Source: Heterodera schachtii (taxonomy: Eukaryota > Nematoda > Chromadorea > Rhabditida > Heteroderidae). From it: a stretch of DNA of 64,000 bases. Positions 1 to 12,779 of the stretch are shown piece after piece. The stretch is taken from positions 273,326 through 337,325 of the forward strand of contig SIJG01000050.1 in the NCBI GenBank assembly GCA_023374025.1. Direction: 5' to 3'. Positions within the stretch are counted from its first letter, which is position 1, and each line of letters opens with the position of its first letter. The position numbers and the translations under genes are program-made. The notes under the pieces were generated by a model. The model worked only from the letters and a program-made list of their open reading frames with translations. It made no database searches and was not told where the DNA came from.

Positions 1-478
1 ATGCTTTGCTGAGAAGTGATCGATCAATTTGAATTATGGAATATTGACGTGCTCATAAAAATTGTTCTCTTTTTATGATGGAATAATGATAATTATATGT
101 TTGTGTTTTGTATGTGTTAAGGATAAATTTAGTGATTCTTGAAACCGGAATTAGCTTAAGAGTTTTTTAAACACAAATCCTTTAAAAATTATTTTTCAAA
201 ATTGCTACTCTTTTATGATGTGGATTTTTATTCAAATTAAAAAAAAAACATTCTAATGCACTTGGAAATTTTAAAATTTGTAATCATATCGACAGTTTTG
301 TAGGGATGTGCGAGAAATGACCCCGAGAATCAAAAAGCCCGAGAAATTTCTCGAGTCGAGAAATCTTAATGAAATTGATGGCTAAAATTTCAAATACCAA
401 TACCTATCTTTAACTTCAAAAAAATTCATATTTGCCAACAACATTTATATTCCACGAATTCTTTATCACACAAATAAT
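1..478. other. AT-rich intergenic DNA
   Basis: I see no gene here. Near 303-365 a run of GAGAAATTTCTCGAG-like words follows TAGGGATGTGCGAGA, which resembles one end of a hAT-type MITE. No matching opposite end with a target duplication was found, so it is treated as a fragment. Confidence 0.4.
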
Positions 479-1251
479 CAGGACTCCCAGATCAAAATTT
501 TCAAAAGCCTCATTTGGCAGGCAAAAAAGCCTCATTTTGGGTCAAAAAGCCTCATTTTTACAAAATTTATTCAAAGCACGTTTAAAATGTTAAATTATAT
601 TTTGATTTTCCATGATCAATTTGAGCAATTTTTTGTTAGAAATAAGCATTTTGTGAAATTCAAGTTTATTTTTTTGCGGCGCTTTTTCCAAAAAAATTTT
701 GGGGAACAAGGGGGGTCCGGCGGTGCCGATATAGGCGCCGCCGGGAAAAATTTTTTTTAATTTTTAATGTGATTTGTTAACAGATTTGTCCACAAAAATG
801 GCCAAATTTTGCAATTTTGAGCAAATTAAAAAAGGATTTTTAGGGTCCGGTGGTGCCGATAGGCGCCGCCGGGGGAAAATTGAGAATTTTGACCATATTT
901 TTAGCAGATTCTCATTAAAAAAATTCATAATTTGGTGGATTTTCGAAAAAAAATTGTAATTTTCTAGCTAAATTTGGGTGAGATTTCCGTTTGATATCCT
1001 AATAAAAACCAAAATTCAAATTAAATGATTGTCAAACATTATGACAATTTATCAAAATTAATCATGAAATTTAACAGACTCTTACGATTTTCCACCTAAA
1101 AATTCCTCAAAATTTCTAAAAAAAACACAAAAAGCCTCAAAATTTCTCAAAAAACCACAAAAAGCCTCAAAGCCTCGTTTTAAAAATTTAGCCTCATTGA
1201 CACTTCAAAAAACCACAAAATGAGGCTAAAGCCTCACATCTGGGAGCCCTG
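479..1251. mobile_element. hAT-type MITE, TSD CAAATAAT
   Basis: Termini are CAGGACTCCCAGAT on the left and ATCTGGGAGCCCTG on the right, an imperfect TIR of the hAT YARNG type. The flanks carry an identical 8-bp duplication, CAAATAAT, at 471-478 and 1252-1259, the target-site length expected for hAT. Inside each end are repeated AAAAGCCTCATTT-like words (510-560 and 1130-1240). Two copies of the GC-rich cassette GGTGCCGATAGGCGCCGCC lie at about 714-745 and 844-873. There is no transposase, so the element is non-autonomous. Confidence 0.85.
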
Positions 1252-2569
1252 CAAATAATAGATCGAACAAGTACACATATTATTAAATCTAAAATCATCA
1301 TCACCTAAATAAGAATATTGTCAGTGGGACTTGGTCTTTTAAACCCTAAAAAATTCTGAAAAATGTAATTATATTCAATATTTGCTCAAACAGACTTAAA
1401 TACGCTAAAAACTGTCAAAAAAAAAGATTTAAATTTAAAAATTTAGCAGATTTGGCCTTTTTAATTGACTGATGTCACAAAAAATCCTCTTTTTCTAAAC
1501 AAGCAGATTAAGCTTTTTGGCACAAATTTTGAAAATCTAAAGCAATTGGTGGTCCGAATGCGGGAAAATTTTGATTTTTATGAAAGGGAGAAAATAAATC
1601 TTCCTGAAAATGTGTAATATTTCTCTCAAATTAAAAATTTAAAAAAAAACAGGCGGACAAAAGGCATTGTAAAATCTGATTAAATTCATCAACATTGGCG
1701 TCCTTTAACTCCCTCTGCCCCACAATAAATGAGCAAAAATACATTAATGACCCTAATTATAGCAAATGAACCACCGCTCTTCAAAGGCTTATTTGTTAGT
1801 CACAGATTAATTAGTGCAATCCCAATTGACTAGTCACAGAATAATAATAGAACATTCTTTTTTAAATTTTTCATTATGTCTTCTTTGGTTTTTGAGTTTT
1901 TCGGAATAGAAATATTCTTTTATGTTAAATGAAATCAAAACAAAATTGTGGTAAATTTTTCATTACGGGAAAATTGAATTTTTGAAAAGATTAAATCCCT
2001 CTAGAATTTATAAACACAAGAAAATAACAAACTACATTAAGAAGCAAAAATTACAATGAAAAATCCCCGGAATTCGGCACTGTTCGAGAAAATTCAAGAA
2101 TTTTTTTTGTCTGTTGCCTTTAGCCCAGAATTTAGCTGTACAAATCTTCTGCTGTTGATACTTCAAGCCTTCAATTGATACCAAAAATGTAGGGATTGAC
2201 AAAGTAAGAATTAATTATGGCCAAAGAAACGAAGAATGGTCAATGAATGGAGAATTTAGGGACCCGAATTAAGTTTTGTGAGAATAACTTTGAGCTAGCC
2301 AAAGAATGGCCTGCCAAAACCACATGGCAAAATATAAACAAGGAATTGCATTCGGAAAGCGCGGAGCGCCCGGCCCGCCAATAGCGAGGCATACGATGAC
2401 GGAGCACAATTAGTGGGCATTCTCCAATTTTTTTTTTTTTTTTTTTTAAGAAATTCACGCATTTTTAAGAGGTTTTTTTCAGTTTTTGGCACGCATTTCG
2501 GCCTTTTTTGAGTTTTACACATATTTTTGAGATTTTTTGGCACATTAAGTTTTCTATGCCTTATGAATA

Positions 2570-2860
2570 AAGACCGACTTTTGAGGCATATGCCTTTTTT
2601 CTGCGCATTAGTTTCGGTAAATTAAGCATAAATAACACATTTTCCACTTGGCTTGAGGCTTCTACGTTGACTTTTATTATGCCTTTTTCGGGATTTTCGT
2701 GCCTTAAATGCCTTTTTTGGCATTTTGCCGTTTGGTGCCTTTTTTTGGCGTTTCTTCCAAAAAATTCCATTAAAAATGCAATAAAATCGGGAAAATACAC
2801 CCTTAAGAATTGAAAAATTTTCTCAAAAATTGATCGCCAAAATTTCATTTTTTTCTTGCT
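2570..2860. repeat. Half copy of the TAGAGA-type MITE
   Basis: This stretch shares its whole order of motifs (GAGGCATATGCC, TTCTACGTTGACTTTTAT, AAATGCAATAAA) with the closed element at 8995-9567 and begins TAAAGACCGACT, a variant of that TIR. The opposite end is not present, so this is a truncated copy. Confidence 0.6.
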
Positions 2861-2944
2861 AAAAAATTTAAGTTTAAAAATTTTCCAAAAATACTTGTTT
2901 TAATTGTATTAAAATGGATTTAGAGGCGTTAACGCTTGATTAGT

Positions 2945-2965
2945 ACTGTGATCAGTGATCACAGT
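2945..2965. repeat. Short perfect hairpin
   Basis: Two 10-base arms, ACTGTGATCA and TGATCACAGT, flank a single G. It is a perfect inverted repeat of unknown function in intergenic DNA and could be chance in AT-rich sequence. Confidence 0.4.
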
Positions 2966-3630
2966 TAAGTCACTTTGTTTTTAATTTGATTTTCATTGGC
3001 GTGTTGTTTTTTACGCCAACGATTTTTTGCCGCTTTTTTTACCGTCCATGAGCCCCTTAAAAAGGATGAATGTAATAAAAAATATTCAGTCACTCATTCC
3101 AAACACAGAAGGGGATTAATTTGTTCAATTTCTTTCACCTTCTAACAATGCTCAAAAGCTTTTCTTTTTCCTCCAAAACATAAAATTTCATTGAATTTCA
3201 AAAAGCGTATGGCCAAAAATTATGAATTAAGATTTTTTGAAATTTGGTATATGAATTTATATGTGTTACACAACCCTTTTTGTTTTCCTAGCCCTTGGCG
3301 GATTTAAGAAACACCCTACGGCACAAACGCACATCTTTATTATATTATTAAATAAAATTGGAAATTCTTTACTTTTTTTATCTGCAAATTTCCATTTAAA
3401 AAACAAAAAACTTAGATTTTATTTTTTTTTAAATCAAAGGCTCACGAAAATTTCTTAATCTTCTCTTCATAAACTCATTTTTAGCGAGTTTTAATTTCAG
3501 AGGAAATTTTTCAATGATTAACCAAAAAATCCATTTTTCAAAATAACTTAAAAACATCATTTTTTATCTTAATTAGTTTTTTTTAAATTTATTTTCACTA
3601 CTTAATTTCTTAATTATACATCAGTTTACC

Positions 3631-6600
3631 ATGTCATTTCATGCGAATGCAGCAACAATTATTGAAGCTGGCCAACTGTCGACTGATCAGCAGCAAAGTT
3701 AGAAAATAATTAAATAATTTAAATGAACCGTGGGAGGACATTTCGGCCCTGCCGATTCGACTCCCCTCTTTCTGCTTGAAGTTTTTGAAATCTCAGTACT
3801 TTGAATTTAGATTTTTTTTCGAAGAGAATCAAATGTTTGTTTTAGTTTCTGAACTGAAACGTCCCCGGAGCCAAAACGACCCAGGGGCTGAGACGGCGGG
3901 GCCGAAATATCCTCGGACCCAATTTAATTTTAAATTAAAAAATTGTAACCACAAAGGCTCTCAAAAATAGTTTTTGGTTACTAAAATTTTGAAAAAATAC
4001 TAAAAAATATTTAATTTTTTAAAATGCCACAAAAGTTAAAAAAGGGATATTTGTTGCTTGAGATTTAATTAATTAAATGTAAAATCATATTTAATTTTCT
4101 TATTTTAATTTTAATGTTTTTTTCACAGTTGACGAAAATGCCACTGAACAAAATGTGAGCAAAACTTCTGCCGTTTCGTGTGCTAATTGTTTAAAAGAAA
4201 AGGCAAAAAATGAGAAAATGCACGTGAGTATTTTGCAGTTAATAATTGAAGGATTATCATTAATTAAATTAAATGTTTTTTTAAATTTAATTTTTCAATG
4301 AATTTAAGTCGAATTTTAATTTTTATTGACAAATATTTAAATGAAAATTAATAAGAGATGTTCAGGAACAGCTTTTTCAGCGGCAAGAGCAAATGTTGGC
4401 CAAAATTGACGAGTTGCAAAAGTCCGTTTTTGCATTAAAAGAAGGACACAGCTTAATTCGTGGGTTAAATGAATCATATTATTAAATCAATTTGCGATAT
4501 TAATTAAATTAAATTCATCATTTTCAGTTTTCTTGGTGAAATTATCGGAACTTTTTTTAAAATTAAATTGACACAAATATATAAAAGTTTGATAGAGAAT
4601 TTGGTCTTAAGAAAAAAAAATGCAAAATTTTACGGGGTTTTCGAATTTTAGAAAAGATTTTTTTAAAAGGATAATTTGAGGGTCCGGAGGTGCTGTGTCA
4701 TGCGCGCCGGGGAAATATTGAAAATTTTTTTAAATTTTTTAACAGCTAGGCATTTTTTTAGTAAAATGTTTGGAAATTTTAAATTTTAACAAAATTTTTG
4801 CCTTTACCCTCACAAAAATGCCATTCATAAGAGTGTATGTTTATGACCCTCGATTGACAGAAGATCAATCGAGTTTGTCAAGTGCTTTCGAACAAAAATT
4901 TTTCTGTAGGCTCCTATCTATACTTGCGGCAGCCTGTGATTCATAATTTAATAAAACTGGAATATAATTTAATTCATTTTTGGAGAAAAATTTATTAACA
5001 AATTGAGGTTGTTTTAAAAAACTTCTCCAGCGGCGCCTGTTGGCATTGTTGAGTTTTTTTTTTTTGCCATATTAATATGTGCATATTTGGCGTTTTTAGA
5101 ACATAAAAATCCGGGGCTTTTTAATGAACAGGGATATGATTTTAGGTTTTTACCTATTTTTTCCTGAGCTCCCAGTGGCCTGGAACGTACGAAAAACTTG
5201 TTTTTTCTCGGTTGTTATTAAGTTACTTCTCGAGTTATAGTGCCTATTTTCTAGCTTGTTAATTTCTAGAGCCTAAAAAGCTAAAAAAATTTGAAAAAAC
5301 CTATTTTGATTCGGCGTTTTGCCCAAAATCCTTAACAAAAAAGCAATAAAAACGAAAAATACACCCCTAGAACCAAGCCCAAAATTTTCAGAAAAATACA
5401 CCCTTAAGAATCGACCATAAAATTTTCAAAAATACACCCTAAGAAATGAAACATTTTCTCAAAAATTCATCCAAAAAATTTATTTATTTATTTTTCTTGA
5501 CATGAATTTGTGTACTGATTTGGCTTAATTTGTTACCTTATTTACACCCATAAATTTGAGATTTTAGTGTCTATTTTCCATTTTTTAGAGCCTATTTTTG
5601 GGGTTTTAAAATTAAAAAAAAAAATCCGGGCCCTGTTAATGAATCGAATTAAAAACAGCAAGAACATTATGCCAAACTCTCATACCAAATTAGAATGTTT
5701 GTATTTTAGTTTCTGCTGTTGAAAAACAATTTTCTTCGCTGGGAACAAATTTGGACAACAAAATTAACGAGTTGTTGAACTCAAATACGGCATTGATTGA
5801 CGTACAGAAAGGTGACAGTTTAAAATTTAAAAATTTAATTTGCAAAAGAAATATCTTTAAATTTTAATTATTACTTAATTTTGAGATGTGCAAAAATCGG
5901 TCAACAAATTTATTGGACCCGATTATAGTGAGGTGAGTTGTACATTACTTAAATAATCGACAATAAATATTTTTTAAATTTTATTTCTTATTACATTTCA
6001 TTGGTTTATCCCGGATTTGTAAAATCCATTTTTTGGGCGCCTGAATTTTACATTTCGGAATTTATTTATTTTTGCTTGCGGAATCATTGCTAGTTTTAAG
6101 CTTATATGTGGCATATTTTTATGCAAGTTGCCAATCTGGGCTTATTTTCCTTTGGAAAAATTTCGTAACGCCATAAATTTCTAAAAATATTACAGTACAC
6201 GTTTTACAGTTGAGAAAGATGTACAGTAATTGTTGGGATGCCGCCGCGTGTCACAGTGATTTGGCCATTTCCGACTCGGCATCAAATAATGCCGCACTGA
6301 ACAAAGCCCAGCAGAAACCCGGTTGTCTGCGCAAAAGTGTTATGGTCAAGCATAACGGGAAGAACAGCGGTAAATGCTAATGACGAATGTGCGAGAGTCA
6401 ATCCCGGGTTCTCAACTCGAGAATTTCTCGTCCTTTTTAATCTGCCAGAGAAAAGTAAAATTTATCGGCACCCAATGCTAATGTGATCAAAGGCTTATTT
6501 AGTTAAAAAATTTCCTTTTAATTTTGCAGTTATTTTTTTACATTTTTTCTTTTTATTTAAGGCTAATTTGAATCGTATTTTATTGTATAATTTGTGATTG

Positions 6601-7903
6601 AAATTCACTTTCATTGTTTTGTTTTATTTTTTAGGCTTTTGTTCTGTGTTTGCCAAAATGTCAATTCCAAATGAATCATTTTTCTATTACGAAGTTACAA
6701 TTGTGCACAAACATTTTGAGTAAGTTAATATTTAATAATTAATTTTACATCAATTTATTATTAAATAAAATATGAAAGAGCCTCAAAAGGCATCGACGCC
6801 CCCCTTAAAACTGGCAAAATGCCACTTGCAAACAAAAAGGTTCCCCTGATACAAAAAGCTCCATTCTTCGAATTAATATTTTTCAAATTAAATCTTCAAA
6901 ATTTAGAAATTCCTTTTTTTTTGCAATTTTTAATTTGGCATACTGTATTAAAAACACTGTAGAATATATAAATTTAAAAAAGGGAGAAGCTTCAAAACAT
7001 GTTTAAAACACACTTTAACTATGAAGCACATTAGGCTTTTCAATAATTATGCGCGCTAATTATCTCATTAGTCATGTTTTTGTGTTCAATTTTGCCTGTA
7101 CTTTCTTTTAATCTGATTCATTTTTCCGTCTGAATTTGTTTGCCCTAGTTTTGGCATGCACATCGGTTTTGCGACGAAGCAAATGCCGTTGCACAGCTGT
7201 GTTGGATGCCATGAGGGCAGTTATGCATACGATGACAACGGCAAATTCTTGGGCGGTGGTGCATTGTTGGATGGCACGAGTGGGCAACAGAGCACATCGG
7301 CAGCTGGCAGCACCCGCGATGGTGCCAGTGCCATTGACGGCACACCCTCGTTGGATGTCGGTGACATTATTGGCTGTGGTGTTAACCGGCGGGTTGGCGG
7401 ACGAATCACTTACACGCTGAATGGAAAACGTTTGGGTATGTGAATGGAAATGGGGAAGGTCATTTTGATAAACTTAAAATCTAATTAAAAATAGTAAAAT
7501 AAATAAATAAAACAGTGGCACAGAAAATTAATTGCTCAAGGACTAATTAGATTAATTAATTTACTATGACCGTAATTACATTTTTATTAATTCTGATTAA
7601 ATTTGAATAACACTTTTTAGGGATGCTAATTTTTTCAATCAAAATTTAAGTAAGAAATTTCATCTGTTGAATCTCATTTTTTTAAAATTTTTAAATAGTT
7701 GGGATTAAAAGCCTCTGATGAGATTTAATTGTTTCTCTTAAAACAATTTTAAAAATTTAATTTCCAATTTTTCAGGCTCTGTCAATATTTCTGCTAATGC
7801 TTCTTCATCCGAACTCTTCCCCTCTGTTTCGTTGTATTGGCCCGGTGACAAAATCGAGGCCAATTTTGGGCCTGTCTTCAAACACCCACAAAGGCTTCTA
7901 TAA
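3631..7903 (+). CDS. SPRY domain protein (SPRYSEC/RBP-1-like family)
   Basis: Nine exons join in phase with GT-AG introns: 3631-3697, 4129-4223, 4366-4459, 5710-5811, 5886-5932, 6210-6369, 6635-6719, 7149-7435 and 7776-7903, giving 354 residues. The N-terminal half (about residues 23-135) is polar and coiled-coil-like (EQLFQRQEQMLAKIDELQKS). The SPRY/B30.2 domain follows, with NCWDAAACHSDLAIS, YYEVTIVH, IGFATKQMPL, GDIIGCGV, ITYTLNGKRLG, LFPSVSLYWPGDKIEANFGP in pieces across exons 6-9. SPRY domains bind protein partners. In Globodera a large expanded set includes secreted effectors (SPRYSECs), but the start MSFHANAATIIEAG is not a signal peptide, so this member is probably intracellular. A Ser/Ala/Gly-rich insert (STSAAGSTRDGASA) sits between two strands of the domain. 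Intron 4-side sequence carries a MITE. The start is the first ATG of the only exon that joins in phase. Confidence 0.85.
5129..5635. mobile_element. hAT-like MITE in SPRY intron 3, TSD TTAATGAA
   Basis: Left end CAGGGATATGATTTT and right end AAAATCCGGGCCCTG form a short imperfect TIR, flanked by the 8-bp duplication TTAATGAA at 5121-5128 and 5636-5643. The element lies in the intron between exons 3 and 4 of the SPRY gene. A relative of its left part (TTTTTCCTGAGCTCCC...GGCCTG) recurs at about 63155-63400. Confidence 0.7.
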
Positions 7904-8994
7904 GATTTTGAAAAACATGAACCTCCGGATTCATTTCATTCTTTTGATTTGGTCTATTATTTAAATGACTTTTCTAAACTGTTTTTGTTAAAAATAAAAT
8001 TTTCCAAAATGTTTTAATCACCAAATATTTCATACAAGTAAAAGCAATTGTTGTTATGTACAGCAGGGATGGCACGGAATTCCGATTTCCGAAAAAATTT
8101 TGGTCATCGGAATTCCGATTTCCGATATTTTTAGATGAAAAGTCGGAAATTTTCGGAAATTTTTAAAAAATTTTTTTCAAAAAATTATAATTTTTGTACA
8201 ATTTCTGTTAAAAAATTGAACTGAAAAATAAAATATGCATTGAAGCACAAAGATTTATGCTTTAAAATTAATTTTTCATTTTTTGAAAAAATCCCAGCAT
8301 TTCACCCCGCCTCCAAATATATGTATATTCGTAAATTTTTAACACACTAAAAATTTAAGATGAAAAAAAATTTATACGTAAAAAAAAATTTATTTAACTG
8401 TTTTCAAGGAATGTATCTGATCTGTATATGAAAAAACCATTTAGATTTAAAAAAATTAATTTATAAATATATACACATAAAATTCTTAGAAAACGAAAAA
8501 AATACCCTATTGAAATATGACAATGTGAATTTCAAATTTTTAGGTGTTTTCAGCTCTTTTTTAATCAATCAAAAATTCCGCATTTATTTTTCACTTTTCT
8601 GCTTCCTGTCCAATGCCATTCAATTGCTTCCGCCGGTGGCTTTCCGAGGCTTAAGCAAAAAATTCGAAATTTTATTCTGAAACTTTTTGGTGTCAAAAAT
8701 CAGAACATTTTGCAAAATTGCTTCAAATCAATATTATATTGTTCGCCTCCGATTATCATCTTTAACAATTTTGATGAGGAAATTAGCAAATCGTAAATTT
8801 TTAGCGTGTCCCGACATTTGCGGTCCGACATTTGCGCCTTTGTCCAAAATCGGGTTAAAAATCAAGTTTTTTCAATTCCTGATCGCATATCAGCTTTAAA
8901 TAAGCGATTGTAGTGATTGTATCCGATTATTTGATCTTCAAAAATTTTTTGAAAAAAATAATAAAATTTCAAATAAAAAATTATTGATCATAAT
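7904..8994. other. Intergenic; MITE end fragment
   Basis: The SPRY 3' UTR has an AAAATAAAAT polyadenylation-like signal near 7990. At about 8065 CAGGGATGGCACGG begins a tract of repeated CGGAATTCCGATTTCCG words, as at a hAT-type MITE end, but no partner end was found before 8994. The tract 8670-8900 matches the CAGAACATTTTGCAAAATTGC unit also seen at 31.0-31.2 kb. No gene is supported. Confidence 0.45.
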
Positions 8995-9567
8995 TAGAGA
9001 GCGACTTTTGAGGCATATGCCTTTTTTTCTGCGCACTTCTTTCGATATATTAAGCATAAATAACGCATTTTCCACTTGGTTTGAGGCTTCTACGTTGACT
9101 TTTATTGTGCTTTTTTTTTTTTTGCCTTTTCGGGATTTTCGTGCCTTAAATGCCTTTTTTGGCATTTGGCCGTTTTGATGCATTTTTTGGCGTTTTTTCC
9201 CGAAGAATTCCATAAAAATGCAATAAATTCGGGAAAATACACCCCTAAAAATGACTTGAAAAATTTTCAGAAAATACACCTTAAGAATTGAAAAAAATTT
9301 TCAGAAAATATACCTCTAAGAATTAAAGAAATTTCTCAAAAATTGATCACCAAAATTTCATTTTTTTTTTCTTGATAAAAAATTTTAAGTTTCAAAATTT
9401 TCTTATTCGAAAACATTATAAAACATTTAACAATAATTTAAAAGATCAAAATTAAGTTCTTTGGTTAAGTTTTACATGTTTTGCTCTCTAAAAATCCTTA
9501 ATAAAAAAATTTAATGCCTTTTTTCATGCCTTTTTCGCAATTTTGGTGCCTTTTTAGTCGGTCTCTA
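8995..9567. mobile_element. hAT-type MITE (TAGAGA family), TSD ATCATAAT
   Basis: Ends are TAGAGAGCGACT and AGTCGGTCTCTA, a TIR of the YARNG class, with an 8-bp duplication ATCATAAT at 8987-8994 and 9568-9575. The interior has inverted GCCTTTTT-type words and AAATACACC repeats. Truncated or interrupted copies occur at 2570-2860, 24.95-25.87 kb and 28.16-28.92 kb. Its right end also marks the start of the second tandem duplication unit near 13800. Confidence 0.85.
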
Positions 9568-9639
9568 ATCATAATGAACCAAAAGACCGTGTTTTCTTAA
9601 TTTAATGCTGATTAGGCTATCGGGCTTGAAAAAAATTCA

Positions 9640-10018
9640 ACTGTGAGTCCTAAGTTGGGGCCGCAAAAGCCAGGCCGCAAATGTCGGGGTCCAATTTTAG
9701 TGCACTCGGGATCAAAAAATCAGATTTTTATGAATTTTTTTTTGCGGTGCATTTTTCCAAAAAACTTTTGCGAAATGGGCGACGGGACGAGGTCCCAGGC
9801 TGTGCCGAAGGCGCCGCCGAGAAAAATTTTGCAATTTTAAATGGATTTGTTAATATTTTTTCAAAAAATGACAATTTTTGTTATATTTTCTTGATAAAAT
9901 AGTGACATTATGCCACAAAATTACAAATTATGAGTTTATTTAAGAAATCTGAACAAATTTTGGTCGCTACCCCAAAATCAGAACATTTCTGACAAATCAG
10001 AACAGATAGAAACCCTGG
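9640..10018. repeat. Interspersed repeat with GC-rich cassette
   Basis: The sequence carries a variant of the GC cassette (GTGCCGAAGGCGCCGCC, about 9795-9822) and ends ...CAGATAGAAACCCTG, which looks like the right end of a hAT-type element. The copy at 13930-14292 is its duplicate. A matching left end CAGGGTTTC occurs at about 13691 and 18132, but I could not close a single element with a target duplication. Confidence 0.5.
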
Positions 10019-10294
10019 TATAAATGTGAATTTTTGGACAAAATAAAATAAACATCAAATCAAAGTCATATAAAGTACAGTACTAAAAAAATTGATTTAA
10101 ACCTTTTTTGGGCCAAATAGGTATGCAAAATCCGAAAATTTGAATTTTCGACCTTTTGTTCTAATTCGGGTCCGGGATCCCGAATTGGTCGAAATGGATG
10201 CCATATTCGTGATCAGCGACCTTACCCCCGGATATTTGTTTTTAGGACTTTAATCCAAAAAAAAAGTTTATAAATATCTTGAACAAAATCATTT

Positions 10295-10345
10295 TCCATG
10301 TCATATAAAAGTCCACTTTCTCCGCTTCTCTCATTCATTCTCATT
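10295..10345 (+). promoter_or_regulatory. Conserved TATA-like upstream box of gene A
   Basis: CATATAAAAGTCC is followed by a pyrimidine-rich CTTTCTCCGCTTCTCTC tract about 400 bases before the gene A start. The same block stands before genes B (near 14700) and D (near 22365, where it reads CATATAAAATTCC). Conservation between A and B is trivial because they are recent duplicates, but D is divergent in coding sequence, so shared retention is suggestive of a promoter and 5' UTR. This is inference only. Confidence 0.35.
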
Positions 10346-10712
10346 CTTCACTTTTTTCTGCATTAACACATTTTTTTTCTGCTCAGCTTGAGCCTTGTCA
10401 TTATTATTTCTTATCCAATTGCGACATTAAAATTATTCAGTCGAACATTTAAGGTGGACTTAAATTTAATTAATATCCAAATAAAGCCCCCCCCCCCTCT
10501 CTATGGTCTTTCATCGGGGACACTTAAACTGGAAAAGTGCACGATTTTTGAAGCCCTTGGGAAAAGGCCGCAAATTCTGTTGTCATTTCTAGCAGTGTCG
10601 GGGCCAATGTAACCCTATTTAACAGCCTTTCAACAGTTTAATTTACATAAAATGTTTAATTACATTAATTGCTTTTCGTATTTCCATTTAGGCAAAATTA
10701 TTATTATTTTTA

Positions 10713-12779
10713 ATGGCACCGCCCGTCAAAAAAAAGAAAAAATTTTCCTCCGACAATCGCCACCTCAATTCTTTTACCGAAATTGGTGAACATGAACAAC
10801 AATCGATGGGCTCACTTACGACATCGTTTGGAAAACGGCGAAGTGTTCGCGTGGCAACGAAATTGAACCGACCGTTGTGGACGAAATTGAAACGGTCATT
10901 CAAAATTGGCATTTTCGTTTTAGGGCCAAATTTTGAATTTGGCACTTTTTGAGAGAAAAACTCAATTTTTTTTACCGGTTAATAAAGTAGCTTTTTCCCC
11001 GCATTTCAGCTGGATTTGCAGCGATGTTCTGATGGACAGTCTCCCATTCTTTAACCACGCTCAACTCGGCCTCAAATTGGCTTTGGTTTCGCCCCGTTTT
11101 GATGCGTTGGTCGACAAACATTTCGACGGCCAATCGGAACTGACAATTTGGAGACAAATCAGAATTGACAAGATTGGAGCAATGCCGAAACTGTCCGTGT
11201 TTATCAACTATGTCAAATCTGTGCCATTTCCTTTGCCCGACCGTCCGTTGCCCAACAAAATTCATTTCAAGAACCTTCAAATTGCGTAATTCCAAATTAA
11301 AAACACATTAAAAAAGCATTCCGTCCTTTTTCAGGTACATTGACCATTTCGTCATCGCATTTCTTCGTGCCAATAAACAAATTTTCGATGGAAATGGCAC
11401 TGCTTTGAAATTTTCCATTTGGTCAGCCAAAAACGATGTGCAGCCGATTTGGGATGTTTTGGCCCGTGAAATTTGGCCCATTTTTGCGCCAAACATTCGC
11501 CACTTGGGCTTGACCAATGCCGACCATCTGGACAAATTGCGTCGTCTCATCTCACCAACAATCCTTTCCGATCTGAAATGGCTGAATTCAATCAATACCT
11601 ATCGCATGTTGCCCGATGCAATTGGTGGTGATTTTGATCAGCCAAATGCAACTGGTGGCCAAGTGTTGTCAAAATGGCTGCACACTCCGACAACCAATGG
11701 CCAACCCAAGCGATTTAACTGTGTTTATATTCATGAGCCAGCAATTAACATCGATGAATGGATCAACACCTTCAAAGAAGTGTGTGGCCACATTTTCCTC
11801 AAACAACTGATTAATGATTGGCTTTTAATTTGTTTCCCATTATTTAGGCATTTCTCCGTGCCACTTCTTCTGCTTGCTACGCAATTCAATTTACTGTTCA
11901 TGCCACGTTGACGTCAATGGTGCCATTTGAAGAGGTGAACAAACGAACCAACGAGAAGCTGACACTGATCAGAAAAGCATGTGAATATGGATGGGCCATC
12001 CGCTGGATGATTAAACGACACCAAATTGGACAAATGGTTCAGTGGGAAGACGCAAATTTGGACAATTTGAACAATGTCAGCATTGATTTGTGTGGCGACA
12101 AAAAATACATTGGGTGAGTATGAAAAATAAAAGAATTCACAAAAATCTTTTTTACATGTTTTCATGGTAATACTTTAATGGTGCACCCTCTTTTTGCAAG
12201 AAAGATTTATTTTGTTTTAAAAAGTCGTGAAAAGATGTTTATGGTGGGTTTCTGGGTCGGAGAACCCGAATCCAGCATTCATTTTGACAATTTTGAATCC
12301 CGGCCCGAACTCGAACAAAAAAGTCGAAAATTTTAAAATTCTTATTTTTGTTCCTAATTGATCAAACCAAGCTAAATTCAGGCAAAAACCGTTGCAGAAT
12401 CAAAAAATAGTCATTCTGTACAGATATGAACATAAAAATTAATTTTGAAATTTCGACTTATTGTTCGGGTCCACGATTCGAAATTGTCAAAATGAATGTA
12501 GGATTCGGCTTCCCCTACCCAGAAAACACCCATAAACATGTTTTCATGACTTTTTTGAACAAAAAAATTTTTCTTCCAAAAAGGGGGCCTACCATCTAAA
12601 GTATTACTGTTTTCATAATATTTTTATGTACTACCGATGATGGATTCCATTGTTAAAGAAAAACAAATTGAAATTTTCGAGATTTAATCACTCAATTTAG
12701 GCCATTGTCTCCACAAAAAGAAGAAGAAGAATCGGGACAAAGCGGCGGAAAAGGGTGCCGAAATGTGCTGAAGAAGTGA
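10713..12779 (+). CDS. F-box-like family protein, copy A
   Basis: Exons 11010-11285, 11335-11779, 11848-12113 and 12701-12779 join in phase. A lysine-rich first exon starts at ATG 10713 (MAPPVKKKKKFSSDN), but its donor is not clear and its frame ends at 10950, so the exon 1 junction is unresolved. Exon 2 opens with WICSDVLMDSLPFFNHAQLG...PRFDALVDKHF, which resembles an F-box (SKP1-binding element of SCF ubiquitin ligases). The following ~250 residues are family-specific, with conserved WDVLAREIWPIFAPNIRHL, LSKWLHTPT, VPFEEVNKRTNEKLTL and QWED blocks. The C-terminal tail is acidic then basic (KEEEESGQSGGKG). The family is large in Globodera and individual roles are not known. Intron 4 holds a MITE. 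Confidence 0.75.
12166..12608. mobile_element. Palindromic MITE in intron 4 of gene A, TSD GTTTTCAT
   Basis: The ends GGTAATACTTTAATGGTG and, inverted, AGTAATACTTTAGATGGT mirror each other, and an 8-bp duplication GTTTTCAT lies at 12158-12165 and 12609-12616. Both arms contain the GTCCnnGnTTCGAA...ATTCGGnnTnCCCnACCC repeat core. The same element, of the same length, is in gene B at 16568-17010, and a relative is at 57931-58396. Gene D intron 4 is short and lacks it. Confidence 0.8.

Larger units (their letters stand above)
1252..3630. other. Intergenic, repeat-rich, upstream of SPRY gene
   Basis: No gene is supported. The segment 1400-1860 has a rough inverted relative at 57.6-57.9 kb. A half copy of the TAGAGA-type MITE family lies at 2570-2860. 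The AT-rich stretch 3060-3630 lies directly upstream of the SPRY start codon and would hold its promoter, but I cannot point to a specific element. Confidence 0.4.

Noticed and set aside
7145..7409. Open frames on both strands across SPRY exon 8
   Set aside because: They are shadows of the SPRY exon; only the frame beginning FGMHIGFATKQ joins its neighbours in phase and carries domain motifs.
8065..8994. Closed hAT MITE starting CAGGGATGGCACGG
   Set aside because: No reverse-complement end and no 8-bp duplication could be found downstream.
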